The translations under genes and the position numbers were made by a program. 64,000 nt of DNA from JAPOUP01 sp965203605 (GTDB taxonomy: Bacteria > Pseudomonadota > Alphaproteobacteria > Rhodobacterales > Rhodobacteraceae): the NCBI GenBank assembly GCA_965203605.1, contig OZ241902.1, forward strand, positions 806,001-870,000, written 5' to 3'. Of this stretch, positions 44,964 through 54,079 are shown one piece after another. Under the pieces are notes generated by a model. The model saw only the letters and a list, made by a program, of their open reading frames with translations. It did no database searches and was not told where the DNA came from. The first letter of the stretch is position 1, and each line of letters starts with the position of its first letter.

Positions 44964-45567
44964 GGCACAACTCAAGGGCAAAGTTGCCGTGGTCACAGGG
45001 GCCGGACGCGGCATCGGCAAATCCGTCGCGCTGCTGTTCGCCAAAGCCGGAGCGGATCTTGCGATCTGTGCGCGATCGGGAGGTTGTCTTGACACGGTTC
45101 GAACCGTAATCGAGGAGTTCGGGCAACGCTGTCTGGCCAAGCCCATCGATCTTGCGGAACCCCTGCAGACGAAGGCGTTCTGTGACAGGATACTCAACGC
45201 GTTCGGCGGCGTCGACATCATTGTGAACAACGCTGGCGCCAACAGCAGCGCCTATCATGTATCCAAGGCCGCGCTCAATATGTTGACGGAAGGTCTCGCC
45301 AACGAGCTTTGGAAGCGTGATATTGATGTGAACAGCCTCGTGCTTGGACCAACCGCCACGGCGACGTTGGAAAACGCCGAACCTGGTGCGGAACGGACGC
45401 CGGAGGAAATCCTGTCGCAGGGTCGTGAGGCCCTTCCAAAGGGGCTGCCCGCTTGGGAACGTGTCAAACATCCGGATGAAGTGGCTGCTCTGGCGCTGCA
45501 ATTGGCCACGCAGCCAATCGGTGGCCCAACAGGACAGGTCTATTCCTTGGCGCGTCGACCGCTGTAG
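44956..45567 (+). pseudogene. SDR with internal deletion of the catalytic core
   Basis: The open frame of 203 codons starts as a normal SDR: LKGKVAVVTGAGRGIGKSVALLFAKAGADL and GGVDIIVNNAGA. It then jumps directly to NSSAYHVSKAALNMLTEGLANELWK. In normal SDRs 45 to 55 residues lie between NNAG and the YxxxK helix, containing the structural Asn and the catalytic Ser. They are missing here without loss of frame. The C-terminal part up to GQVYSLARRPL is otherwise normal. The protein should not be catalytically active. An exact deletion in an ancestor, or an assembly error, would explain it. It is the last gene of the transporter-sulfatase-transketolase operon. Confidence 0.8.
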
Positions 45568-45696
45568 CCTGCGTCATCCGCCTCGGATCGTCGATGCGGC
45601 TTTCTCGACAATCTAAAGGACCGCGGCACCACTGAGGCATGGATAATGCAGAGTCGATCCAACTCTTGACCGCCGCGAAAGAGCGCGGCTTCCGCG

Positions 45697-45935
45697 TTGC
45701 GTTTGGCAATGCCTTCCGCTTGCCGGGCAATTTAGATACTGGAATCAGCCTACACGGTGTTCATGCGTTCCTCCAATACGGTGCCTTGCCGGGCACGGTC
45801 ATCGAGGCCCGGCCCACCGCGCATGGTTTCAGGATAGGACCGTCGCGGCGGCGGCGCAGGGCGCCTTTCAAATCGGCCTGGGAGGCGTTCAGGTGGCGTC
45901 TATTGGCGAAACCCACTCAGCAGGTCATTTGCCGC
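45697..45935 (+). repeat. Decayed repeat, copy A
   Basis: Shares tgttcatgcgttcc (45758-45771) and ggcgttcaggtggcgtc to ccgc (45884-45935, with cccactcagcaggtc) with copy B at 53908-54079, in the same orientation and order. One frame in both reads AWEAFRWR, then AKPTQQV and CR, as if both were ends of a lost gene, perhaps a transposase. Copy A is about 67 bases longer in the middle. It touches the stop of the ATPase gene at 45938. Confidence 0.65.
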
Positions 45936-45937
45936 AC

Positions 45938-46621
45938 TCAAAGCATCAGGACTATTCTGAGTTCCTCGATGGAAACTGCACTTGATGGTTTGTCCAATAT
46001 AACCTTGCCTGTATCAAGTCCGAGATACCAATCGGCAAGTCTGGTGAGGAATCGAAGGTTTTGCTCGCAAAGAAGCACTGCCGCACCGCTGTCCACCCGT
46101 TGTTTGAGGCAACCAATCATGTGCTCAATGTTCTCTGGTTGAACACCTTCCGATGGTTCATCCAGAACAAGGAGTTTTGTATCCTCAACCATCGCGCGAA
46201 CAAAGGCGAGAATTTTCCTTTCGCCACCGGACATCGTCCCCGCAGGCCTGTCCAGCCGCGCGGTAAGCATCGGGAATCTCTCAAAGTATCTATCGGGATT
46301 TTTCCTGTTCTTTCCTATCGTAAGGTTTTCCTGAACAGTTAGTTTGTCAAAAACCATGGACGTCTGCGGCATATAGCCGATGCCCAGTGCCCTTCGTGCA
46401 TGCGGTGGAAGATTGCCGACAGCCATACCACCCAGTCGGATGTCACCCCAGGAAAGAGGTAGGCCACCCTGCACCAATCGACAGAGAGTCGTTTTGCCCA
46501 CCCCATTTCTGCCAACGACACCAAGTATAGTCCCCGCTTCAATTCGGGCAAAGATGTTGAAGAGTACGTTTGTGCCAAGATACCCTCCTGTCAAATTGTC
46601 AACCTCCAGCAGAGCCGTCAT
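45938..46621 (-). CDS. Branched-chain/amide ABC transporter ATPase, LivF/UrtE type
   Basis: A 227-residue ATPase. Walker A VGRNGVGKTTLCRLVQGGL, signature GTMSGGERKILAFVRAMV, Walker B KLLVLDEPSEGVQPENIEHMI and the H-loop region VLLCEQNLRFLTRLADW are all seen; the switch residue at the H-loop is Gln-Asn, as in LivF (EQN). Its ATG overlaps the stop of the fused permease-ATPase. It is the last gene of the operon amide-binding protein, LivH, LivMG, LivF. The EGVQPENIEH segment resembles the urea transporter UrtE branch. Confidence 0.92.
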   Translation of the reverse strand: MTALLEVDNLTGGYLGTNVLFNIFARIEAGTILGVVGRNGVGKTTLCRLVQGGLPLSWGDIRLGGMAVGNLPPHARRALGIGYMPQTSMVFDKLTVQENLTIGKNRKNPDRYFERFPMLTARLDRPAGTMSGGERKILAFVRAMVEDTKLLVLDEPSEGVQPENIEHMIGCLKQRVDSGAAVLLCEQNLRFLTRLADWYLGLDTGKVILDKPSSAVSIEELRIVLML

Positions 46622-48363
46622 TTTGTCCCGCCGGAATAGACAGCCTGGACTTCGGGATTGTCCCGGATCCTGTCAAACGTATCAAAGGCCAGAACCTTAC
46701 CAAGATGCAGAACGAGAACCGCATCGGAAATTCTCTCAACAAGACTCATGTCATGTTCGATCACGATAACCAATGCTCCGGTTCTTGCGTGGTAGTCTCG
46801 GATCATATCCGCCATCAAGGTCGTCTCATCTGTCGATAGGCCCGCACACGGCTCGTCAAGCAGCAGAGCCCGCGGTTCAGCGGCGATGGTCATCGCATAT
46901 TCGAGGAACTGGCGATGTCCTTGTGGCAGCTGATTGACCGCGTGAACAAGGGCTCCATGAAGAGGAAATTGTGGGTGTTTCATAAGGCCGCGCAGGGAAC
47001 TGGATTGCCATTGAAAGGTTGATCGCCTGAACAGATCGACCAGCCTGGCCCGTCCTGACATCATTGCAATCGCGAGATTTTCGGAAACGCTCAGGGAAAA
47101 GAAAACGGAAGGGATCTGTAACTTTCGGCCAATTCCATGGTGAAGAGCTTTGTGGGGTGGTCCGGAGTCGATTCTCTCCTTGCCTAAAATTATGCTTCCC
47201 GCAGTCGGATGTAGATTGCCGGTAATCGTGTTGAGCGTGCAGGTCTTCCCGGCACCGTTGGGCCCGATGACGCAGACAATCCCTTTCGGTGGCGTTGCAA
47301 ATGAAACCTTGTCCAGAATCCGGACGGCACCGATATTCAGGCTAACGCCATCAAATCGAAGTGATCCGGAGCTGCCGCTGAATCTCGCCGGTGGAGCGTC
47401 GAGAGACGTAGGCGGTTCTTCAGGGTTTCTTGGCCAGAGTCGTCGGAAGACCTGTTCCAACAATTCCGCGATCCCACCAGGTGCCCGAAGTACGACAACT
47501 ATGAATGCAAGTGCCATAAGGAATTCCCAGTACGGGAAACTGTCACGTAATTCGGCCGCCACCCAGCCTACCAATATAGCCCCGACGAGCGGGCCAAGAA
47601 CATGAAAGCGGCCTCCGACAGCCGTCAGTATGACCATTTCCGCCGAAAGGGCGAAGCCTGTCGAGGTGGGGGTCACGATACCTTGATGCGAAGCAAACAG
47701 TCCACCTGCCACTGAAGCGATGACAGCCGACAAAGCAAACGCAGCCCCTTTTACCATATGGGTGGGAAATCCCAGCAGCTGTAGGCGCGGCTCGTTATCC
47801 GCGACGCCCCGCGCAATGAGGTTGACTGGGAGCCTGTTAAGAGCGAGAAGGAGGGCACTGACCGCAGCCGTCGTAGCGACGATGACATAGTAAAAGCCTC
47901 CGAACGGATCAAGGTTTCCGAAACTCTGAAAGCCACTCAGGCCGTTGAAGCCACCGGTGAGCTTTGTGGCTGACCCCGCAATCTGTTCAGCGATCATGGC
48001 AAGTGCGAGTGTGATCAGCGAGAAGTAAGGGCCACTTTCACTTCGGCCACGAAAAATGAGTGTTGCCAGAAAGAAAGAAAACAGAGCCACGGCGAGCAAT
48101 ACAAATGCGGAGAGGAGAAGCTGCTGGAACATGTCAGCCCCAGACCTGAGCGTCAATGCAGTGACGTATGCGGAAACACCGAAAAACAGAGCCTGGCCAA
48201 GAGGTAGTATACCGGTCTTACCCCAAAGAAATCCAATTCCCTGAGCCGCAATTCCATATATCAGGTAGAGCCCAATCTGATACGCGGTGAATTCTCCAAG
48301 AATTTCGGGAACCAATAGGAGCAACGCCACCAATATGCTAACGGGAAGAAGAACAAATGCCAT
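46618..48363 (-). CDS. Fused ABC permease-ATPase, LivM-LivG
   Basis: A 581-residue protein joining two usual subunits. Residues 1-320 or so are a LivM/UrtC permease with about eight helices (FTAYQIGLYLIYGIAAQGIGFLWGKTGILPLGQALFFG, cut here). From about residue 333 a LivG/UrtD ATPase follows, with Walker A GPNGAGKTCTLNTITGNL, Walker B PRALLLDEPCAGLSTDE and H-loop VIVIEHDMSLVERISD. The signature appears as NQLPQGHRQFLEYAM, a departure from LSxGQ. The ATG at 48363 overlaps the LivH gene; the longer frame upstream lies inside LivH. Natural fusions of this type occur; the linker (PRNPEEPPTSLDAPP) looks like a true one. Confidence 0.9.
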   Translation of the reverse strand: MAFVLLPVSILVALLLLVPEILGEFTAYQIGLYLIYGIAAQGIGFLWGKTGILPLGQALFFGVSAYVTALTLRSGADMFQQLLLSAFVLLAVALFSFFLATLIFRGRSESGPYFSLITLALAMIAEQIAGSATKLTGGFNGLSGFQSFGNLDPFGGFYYVIVATTAAVSALLLALNRLPVNLIARGVADNEPRLQLLGFPTHMVKGAAFALSAVIASVAGGLFASHQGIVTPTSTGFALSAEMVILTAVGGRFHVLGPLVGAILVGWVAAELRDSFPYWEFLMALAFIVVVLRAPGGIAELLEQVFRRLWPRNPEEPPTSLDAPPARFSGSSGSLRFDGVSLNIGAVRILDKVSFATPPKGIVCVIGPNGAGKTCTLNTITGNLHPTAGSIILGKERIDSGPPHKALHHGIGRKLQIPSVFFSLSVSENLAIAMMSGRARLVDLFRRSTFQWQSSSLRGLMKHPQFPLHGALVHAVNQLPQGHRQFLEYAMTIAAEPRALLLDEPCAGLSTDETTLMADMIRDYHARTGALVIVIEHDMSLVERISDAVLVLHLGKVLAFDTFDRIRDNPEVQAVYSGGTK

Positions 48364-49186
48364 CTGGCTTAAGCCATAGAAAGAGGATCGAGACAATGAG
48401 GACAGCCATGTAGCCGTATGTCTGGTTGGCAATGGCACCAAGAAAGGACTGGGTGCCGGCAATGATTGCCACTCCAATTCCGAGTCCGTCGAGTCCGCCG
48501 AGACCGCCAATGACGAGGGAGAAGAATGACCGGATCAGATAGTCGAGACCCATTATGGGTTCGATACGGATCGTCGGTGCCAGGACCAGCCCCGCTAAAC
48601 CAGCGGTGCAGCAGCCGAATACAAATGCCCCAGCGGAAAGGCGCGAAGTGTTTATGCCGACTGCTTCCGCCAATTCACGGTTGTCGGTCATCGCCTTTAT
48701 CCTGGTGGCAAGACCTGCACGTCTCTCCCAAAACAGGAGCCCGGAGAATCCCAGAACAATTCCCGAGATGACAGCAATCCGATAGGTTGGGTATTCGGTT
48801 CCGAAGACGACCGACGTGCCCGGCAAAGGAACGCTTACCGATTGGTAGCCCCGTCCAAACAGCCATTCCACCATTTCACGTAGAAGAATGGATATGCCCC
48901 AGGTGGCCAGAAGGCTATCAGACATCCGTCCATAGAGATGACGGACAATGAGTCGCTCCAGAACGAAAGCAACCATTGCAACCGTAACAAGGCAAACCGG
49001 GAGTTGCAGCCAGCTGGGCATTCCAAGACTTGAGGTGATGACCGGGGCATACGCCCCGATCATGACGAACTCACCATGTGCCATGTTCATTATCTTCAGT
49101 TTGCCGAACACGATGGCGAGTCCCAGTGCGACCAGACACAGAGTGCTGATGCTCCAGACCATATTCATGATCAAGACCGGCGACAT
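48338..49186 (-). CDS. ABC transporter permease, LivH/UrtB type
   Basis: A 282-residue membrane protein with about eight helices. The N terminus LCLVALGLAIVFGKLKIMNMAHGEFVMIGAY is the LivH mark. GINTSRLSAGAFVFGCCTAGLAGLVL and FFSLVIGGLGGLDGLGIGVAIIAG are the conserved regions near the ATPase contact. NMAHGE is shared with urea permease UrtB. It starts ten bases after the binding protein gene. Confidence 0.92.
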   Translation of the reverse strand: MSPVLIMNMVWSISTLCLVALGLAIVFGKLKIMNMAHGEFVMIGAYAPVITSSLGMPSWLQLPVCLVTVAMVAFVLERLIVRHLYGRMSDSLLATWGISILLREMVEWLFGRGYQSVSVPLPGTSVVFGTEYPTYRIAVISGIVLGFSGLLFWERRAGLATRIKAMTDNRELAEAVGINTSRLSAGAFVFGCCTAGLAGLVLAPTIRIEPIMGLDYLIRSFFSLVIGGLGGLDGLGIGVAIIAGTQSFLGAIANQTYGYMAVLIVSILFLWLKPDGICSSSR

Positions 49187-49196
49187 GGCAGAAAGT

Positions 49197-50345
49197 TCAG
49201 TCTACGCAGGTTTCGGAAGACCGTACCTTTTCGAACGATGCGACAATATCGAAAGTGCCTCCCGTGCCATCTGCGAGATAGATGGTCTGGGACATATGGC
49301 GACCGAGCAGCACGTTGTCGCCTCTTGGAGTGCTCCACTCTAAGCCTTCCGCCACCGCGTCCATAGCCGCAACACCGATGCTTCCGGCCTCATTCGCTAG
49401 CGCGGCAAGAAGCATCAGCCCTTCATAGGTGGACTGGCCCAGGCCGTTCAGGATCGGAGCATTCGTGCCGAAGGTTGCCATGTATTCAGCTGCGAAGGAC
49501 TTCGCCTCCTCGGTCGTGATCGAACCGAAGTATCCGGATGAAGAGAACAACCGGTTGGCATTCTCCGGACCGATGCCTGCCAGGGTGTTTTCCTCGATCA
49601 GCGTGCCGAGGCGGATGGCCCGGGCGTCTAGCCCAAATCCCGCGAAACCAACATTGAATCCAACGGAACCTCCGCCCACCAAGGTAATCAGCACCGCGTC
49701 GGCGCCGCTTTCCTGAATGCGCTGCAGCGATGAATCAAATTCTGACACTGTGAAAGGTACGTATTCCTCGCCCACCACCGTACCGCCTGCATCATTGATG
49801 TACTCATGTGCCAGAGCATTCGTGTCGCGTGGCCAATTGTAGTCGTGACCAATGAGATACCATTTCGAGACGCCCTCGATATCCATGATGTGTGGAATCA
49901 CCGGTGCCAGCTGTTGGCTGGGGGTTTCGCCAGTGATGTAAAGCCCAGAGGCGCATGAGTTGCCCTCGTAGACAGGCGTATAGACATAAGGTATCTGGCC
50001 TCCAAATCGGCCAATCAGGGCCTCACGCACAGCGGAATCATGCATGCCGACGAAAGCCTGCACGCCGTCACCTTTCCAAAGCCGAAGAGCCGCCTGCGCG
50101 GCTTCCGCAGGCGGGACACCAACATCCGCGAAAATGAGTTCGATCTCCTCACCGTTGATTCCGCCGGTGGCGTTGATCCTTTCCGCGGCAAGCATGGCGG
50201 AGTTTCTCGCTGATGGACCGAATAGCCCTCCAGGTCCGGAATCAGGCACCAGTACACCGATCCTGACGTCGGCGCCGACGGGGCCGCCAGCCAGGAATGC
50301 GGTCACTGCGACGCAGGATGCAACATTTGAGAGTTTCCTTACCAT
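49197..50345 (-). CDS. ABC substrate-binding protein, urea/amide type
   Basis: A 382-residue periplasmic protein of the type I fold. The signal peptide ends near GGPVGA, then DVRIGVLVPDSGPGGLFGPSARNSAMLAAERIN begins. GINGEEIELIFADVGVPPAEAA, YVYTPVYEGNSCASGLYITGE and GVSKWYLIGHDYNWPRDTNALAHEYI follow closely the pattern of UrtA/FmdD/AmiC proteins that bind urea or short amides, including PVYEGN. The start has a GGGAG upstream. The amidase gene directly before it in the operon supports an amide as the ligand. Confidence 0.9.
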   Translation of the reverse strand: MVRKLSNVASCVAVTAFLAGGPVGADVRIGVLVPDSGPGGLFGPSARNSAMLAAERINATGGINGEEIELIFADVGVPPAEAAQAALRLWKGDGVQAFVGMHDSAVREALIGRFGGQIPYVYTPVYEGNSCASGLYITGETPSQQLAPVIPHIMDIEGVSKWYLIGHDYNWPRDTNALAHEYINDAGGTVVGEEYVPFTVSEFDSSLQRIQESGADAVLITLVGGGSVGFNVGFAGFGLDARAIRLGTLIEENTLAGIGPENANRLFSSSGYFGSITTEEAKSFAAEYMATFGTNAPILNGLGQSTYEGLMLLAALANEAGSIGVAAMDAVAEGLEWSTPRGDNVLLGRHMSQTIYLADGTGGTFDIVASFEKVRSSETCVD

Positions 50346-50374
50346 TTTGTTTCTCCCTTGCTTGCTATGGGGGT

Positions 50375-51757
50375 CTAGTGCGCGAATGCTCGCTCCACCG
50401 CCGAGGCGAGGCCCAGAAGGGATCGGTCCTTTCCCGGCAGGGCGTCGAATTCAATTCCGACGGGTAGATCCGAAGCGCCCGGACAGGGTAGTGAAATTCC
50501 CGGTGCACCGATGTTCGAACCGGAATCGGTATTTCGGATGTAGGTGAGAAAAGTCGAAACACGTTCGCCGTTCAACTCGACCGTCTCATCCTCTCCAATG
50601 GGGCGTGCCGGAAGGGGCGTCGTGGGAAAAACGATCGCATCGAGTCCATGCGCCTGAAAAGTCTCTTCGTAGATGCGCCGCAAAGTCGGCCGGTGTTTCT
50701 CCAGAGCAGCTTGATAGACGCCTTCGGGTATTGCCCCTTCTCCATATTGATTCCGGAGGACGTCGGAAACGTCCGGAGATGCGATGCTCTCGATGAGCGC
50801 CTCGAACGTGACATGCGGGGCATGTGTGGCGAGATAGGCCGGAAGGTCGCGCATGACTTCGTAGAATGCCACCGGGAAGCCGAAAGCCAGATTGTGGGGC
50901 CATATCTCCTCAAGACTGATCTCGATAAGTGAAGCGCCTGCACGGGTCAGACACCCGAGCGCGGTCCCGACCTCGTGCTCCACCATGGGGTCCAGGTTGT
51001 CGTAGAACGTCGGACGGGGAATGCCGAGCCGCACCGAGGTTAGGTCGACGCGGACGGTGTCGCCTGGATCGCTTGCGAGGATAGTGTCCAGCAGGACAAT
51101 GTCCCGAACCGATCGGGCGATGGGCCCCACCGTGTCGCGAGTCCGGGAGATGGGTATGACTCCGTCGCTGGGATAGCGGGTGGTTGATGGCCTGAATCCG
51201 ATGACGCCGCAGAGTGCGGCTGGAATTCGACAGGACCCACCTGTGTCAGTTCCCAGTCCCGAGGGAAATATGCCGGCCGCGACCGCAGCCGCTGTGCCGC
51301 CTGAGGACCCACCGGGGATCAATGCAGGATTGATTGGATTCCTCACAGCACCGAATCCGGTGTTGTTGGAGGTAATGCCAAACGCAAGCTCGTGCATGCT
51401 GGATTTTGCGCCAATGAATCCGCCCGCAGCGACGATCCGCCTGACCACGCCTGCATCGGTGTCCGGGGTGTGGTTTCTGAGTGCTGGCGTACCGCCGGTG
51501 GTCGGGAGCGTGCTTGTGTTGATATTGTCCTTGGCAACCAGAGGCAAGCCGGCGAGAGCACTCTCTGGATGTGCTTGTGCCGTTTCCTCCGCCCGTTTGA
51601 CGATATTTTCTGCGTCGATACTGTAAAGCGCGTTGAGACCTGCGCTTGCTTGCGCCCTTTCGATCAGGGCTTCCGCATACGCTCTTGGGCGAATGGCACC
51701 TTGCCGGATCGCGTTGGCGGCACCAAATGTGTCCAGTTCCGCGAGATCGCTCACCAT
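50375..51757 (-). CDS. Amidase, amidase-signature family
   Basis: A 460-residue amidase. The catalytic triad is fully visible: Lys76 in LPLVAKDNINTS, the cis-Ser Ser151 in IPGGSSGGTAAAVAAG and the nucleophile Ser175 in GTDTGGSCRIPAALCGVIGF; the 24-residue spacing of the two serines is that of the family. It hydrolyses an amide to the acid and ammonia in the cytoplasm; the C domain that sets specificity gives no clear name. It is 29 bases ahead of the amide-binding protein gene on the same strand and so opens the operon. The ATG has a GGAG upstream. Confidence 0.94.
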   Translation of the reverse strand: MVSDLAELDTFGAANAIRQGAIRPRAYAEALIERAQASAGLNALYSIDAENIVKRAEETAQAHPESALAGLPLVAKDNINTSTLPTTGGTPALRNHTPDTDAGVVRRIVAAGGFIGAKSSMHELAFGITSNNTGFGAVRNPINPALIPGGSSGGTAAAVAAGIFPSGLGTDTGGSCRIPAALCGVIGFRPSTTRYPSDGVIPISRTRDTVGPIARSVRDIVLLDTILASDPGDTVRVDLTSVRLGIPRPTFYDNLDPMVEHEVGTALGCLTRAGASLIEISLEEIWPHNLAFGFPVAFYEVMRDLPAYLATHAPHVTFEALIESIASPDVSDVLRNQYGEGAIPEGVYQAALEKHRPTLRRIYEETFQAHGLDAIVFPTTPLPARPIGEDETVELNGERVSTFLTYIRNTDSGSNIGAPGISLPCPGASDLPVGIEFDALPGKDRSLLGLASAVERAFAH

Positions 51758-51823
51758 GAATCGACGTCTCTCCTCAGGCCGAGTGCGAAGAGGCTAGCAA
51801 GTCGGTGGCACGTCAGGCTATCG

Positions 51824-52672
51824 TCACAAATGATGGTTTTTCAATGTCAGGAACTGCGCAAGTTGAGATCGCCTCCTGAGGCCGGACTTCCGGAAAATGG
51901 ACGTGATGTGGGATCTCAGGGTCGGCTTTGAAATTCCGAGTTTGCCGCAGATTTCGCTGTCCGTGAGCCCCGTAACGAGAAGATCGGCGACTTCCGATTC
52001 GCGTGCCGTAAATCCGAAGTCTCCGGCGACCTGCACAAAGCGGTGAGCGGGCATGGCTCCGTCGCGGCTGTGGGCTCTAATCAGCGCGTTCACGAGGCTA
52101 GGTCCAATGGCGTCGACTATTCGGGCGTCGCGTACCGAAAAGTCCTCCCGGGACGCTCCGCGCCAGATCCGTAGGTCGCCGATGTTCTCTCCCCGATCGT
52201 AGGCGAAATAATTCAGTCCGAAACAGAGTCCGTCCTTCTTGAGGAAGTCATTGTAGAATTCCGTTCTTACCAGCCTTTCATGGCACATGACATCGCTGAC
52301 CGGTGTCGCGTGGCGTCGCCTCTGTAGAACCGGAGTGATCGGATCATTGAACTGGAAATAGGTCTCGTAGCGACGGAGATTGTCGTCCGTCATGTTGATT
52401 TGAACGCAGGAGACGAAGCGTTGGACGGCTTCATCCCATATATAGGAGGCGAAGTAATCCGCGTGGAGCAGATCAAGCAGCTTCTTTCCCACCCGCCTGC
52501 GCACTTCGAAGTGATCGAACTCACCGCTCAAGTCGCGCATAATCGAGAAGATCAGCCTGGATTCTGTGTGTGTTAGGTTCACAATCCACTGTCCTGGGGT
52601 CGGCATTCCGCGTTTGCGCCGAATTGTAGTGTGTTTGGTGGTCGATTCGAACAAAGAAATTCCTAATGCCAT
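51824..52672 (-). CDS. LuxR-family transcriptional regulator
   Basis: A 282-residue regulator. The C-terminal helix-turn-helix is FTARESEVADLLVTGLTDSEICGKLGISKPTLRSHITSIF cut into the usual four helices, from about residue 220. The N-terminal 200 residues (FEVRRRVGKKLLDLLHADYFASYIWDE, FQFNDPITPVLQRRRHATPVSDV) resemble a GAF-like sensor rather than an acyl-homoserine lactone domain. It lies 66 bases ahead of the amidase on the same strand and likely controls that operon. The start is uncertain; ATG 52606 would drop 22 residues. Confidence 0.88.
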   Translation of the reverse strand: MALGISLFESTTKHTTIRRKRGMPTPGQWIVNLTHTESRLIFSIMRDLSGEFDHFEVRRRVGKKLLDLLHADYFASYIWDEAVQRFVSCVQINMTDDNLRRYETYFQFNDPITPVLQRRRHATPVSDVMCHERLVRTEFYNDFLKKDGLCFGLNYFAYDRGENIGDLRIWRGASREDFSVRDARIVDAIGPSLVNALIRAHSRDGAMPAHRFVQVAGDFGFTARESEVADLLVTGLTDSEICGKLGISKPTLRSHITSIFRKSGLRRRSQLAQFLTLKNHHL

Positions 52673-53122
52673 GACCGCACCCTACAACCCCTCCAGAAGA
52701 ATGGACCAACCAGGGCCCTGATATCTCTGCCAGACAAAGCGCAACGGAACGTTGCGCAGACACGGATCAAGAATATTCGAAGAGCCATGGCAACCGGACA
52801 GGTCACACGAGTTCCGGCAATAGCTCCAATTGGAACACGACAGTATGGAAAGGGAACATTCTCCGGCAATGCGCGGCGAATCACCGGGATTCCGGACCTT
52901 TTCAGCTTTCGCCAGATATCTGGGCATTCCCCAGAAAAAGGTCATCCTCTTGAGGAATTCGGGACGAACCGACTGGGAATGCGAACGTTGGGAGGCGGTG
53001 GAATGATATGCAGCCAAAGGGAGTCTGGATGATGAGGAACTCGATTGACCAGATATTGAGTCTGCGAAACCTTCCTGAAATCCCCTTCTCCTCTGCATGC
53101 GCTTCGGACCGGACATGGAAAG
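52673..53122. other. No gene recognised (0.45 kb)
   Basis: Upstream of the LuxR-type gene, so its promoter is expected at the left end. Frames have no motif; the region seems to be debris next to the moeA fragment. Confidence 0.4.
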
Positions 53123-53461
53123 TCAGACAGGGATGTACTCGACTGTCTCACCAATTCCACGGGGACGGTCGCCGATGGGCCGGACCAGTAATGCGTTCGC
53201 TTCAGACAGAACTGTCAGGAGACTGCTGTCCCGGCGATCAAACGGAGTGATTCCCTCTTCGGACACCTTCGTGCGCATGTAGTGTTCGCGGGGACCGTTC
53301 GGACCTATTTCCATAGCAAGCGGGGCCCTGCGCCGCTCCGCTGGTCCGTGTTCAAGCCCGAGCATCGCGCGAATGAGTGGAAGGACAAAGACCTGTCCAC
53401 AGACCAATGATTATACTGGATTGCCTGGAAGGCCGATCATCGCGCTTCTTCCTACGTGCCA
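53123..53461 (-). pseudogene. MoeA C-terminal fragment
   Basis: MoeA inserts molybdenum into molybdopterin. The minus strand reads GRSAMIGLPGNPV, a stop (TAA at 53411-53413, probably a changed serine TCA), then SLVCGQVFVLPLIRAMLGLE, APLAMEIGPNGPREHYMRTK, ITPFDRRDSSLLTVLSEANA and LLVRPIGD. This is the conserved GLPGNPVSS and the beta-barrel end of MoeA. The N-terminal two thirds are missing or unrecognisable. A complete moeA must lie elsewhere if the organism needs one; this is a leftover of a paralogue. Confidence 0.8.
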
Positions 53462-53907
53462 ACGGTCATTTAATCAGCGGAACTTTCGATGGCCTTTTGT
53501 GCATAGCCCGTTGAAATGAATTGGCAGTTCACTCGAGAAGGCGGTCATTTCCAGAACTCTCGGTGCCGTAATTGGTGCGAGGGTGGATTCCGGGCACCGC
53601 CCGAGGGAAACCCGGAAAGACGCTCTTTCTCGATACCCGCCAATCAGGATGGCGGGGGAATGCATCATGGCGGGAACCTTGTTTCCATAACGGAGGTCCC
53701 GACATCGAACCGGTCCTCGACCAGGCCGTAAAGCCCGCCATCCTCCTGCGCCAAGGCCTAGCGAGGGGGAAGCGCGTTCGCATAAATGCCATCGCCAGCC
53801 TGTCGAAGCTGCCATCGCAGTAGGAGGCCGGAGCGATGGCTCAAATCAGATCAGGAACCAATGATCGGGACTGCTAGGCCCAGCATTCCGGCGATTGCCA
53901 GCAACAT
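53462..53907. other. No intact gene (0.45 kb)
   Basis: Probably an extension of the moeA debris, but no frame could be matched with confidence. Confidence 0.35.
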
Positions 53908-54079
53908 ACGCGTTTCGCAATGTCTTCCTCCAGCAGGGTAATGTCGGTCCTGTATTCAGTCTGCATTGTGTTCATGCGTTCCTTCAGAACGGTGGCGGCG
54001 CACGGAATCTCTCGGAGTGGCTTGGGAAGCGTTCAGGTGGCGTCCAGAGGCGAAGCCCACTCAGCAGGTCTTTTGCCGC
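53908..54079 (+). repeat. Decayed repeat, copy B
   Basis: The counterpart of 45697-45935: tgttcatgcgttcc at 53969-53982 and gcgttcaggtggcgtcc at about 54029-54045, followed by cccactcagcaggtc and gccgc. Same order and orientation as copy A but about 67 bases shorter between the conserved parts. The pair encloses the whole amidase and amide-transporter block. Confidence 0.65.

Noticed and set aside
44052..45242. A 396-codon frame on the minus strand
   Set aside because: Antisense to the transketolase and SDR genes and without motifs.
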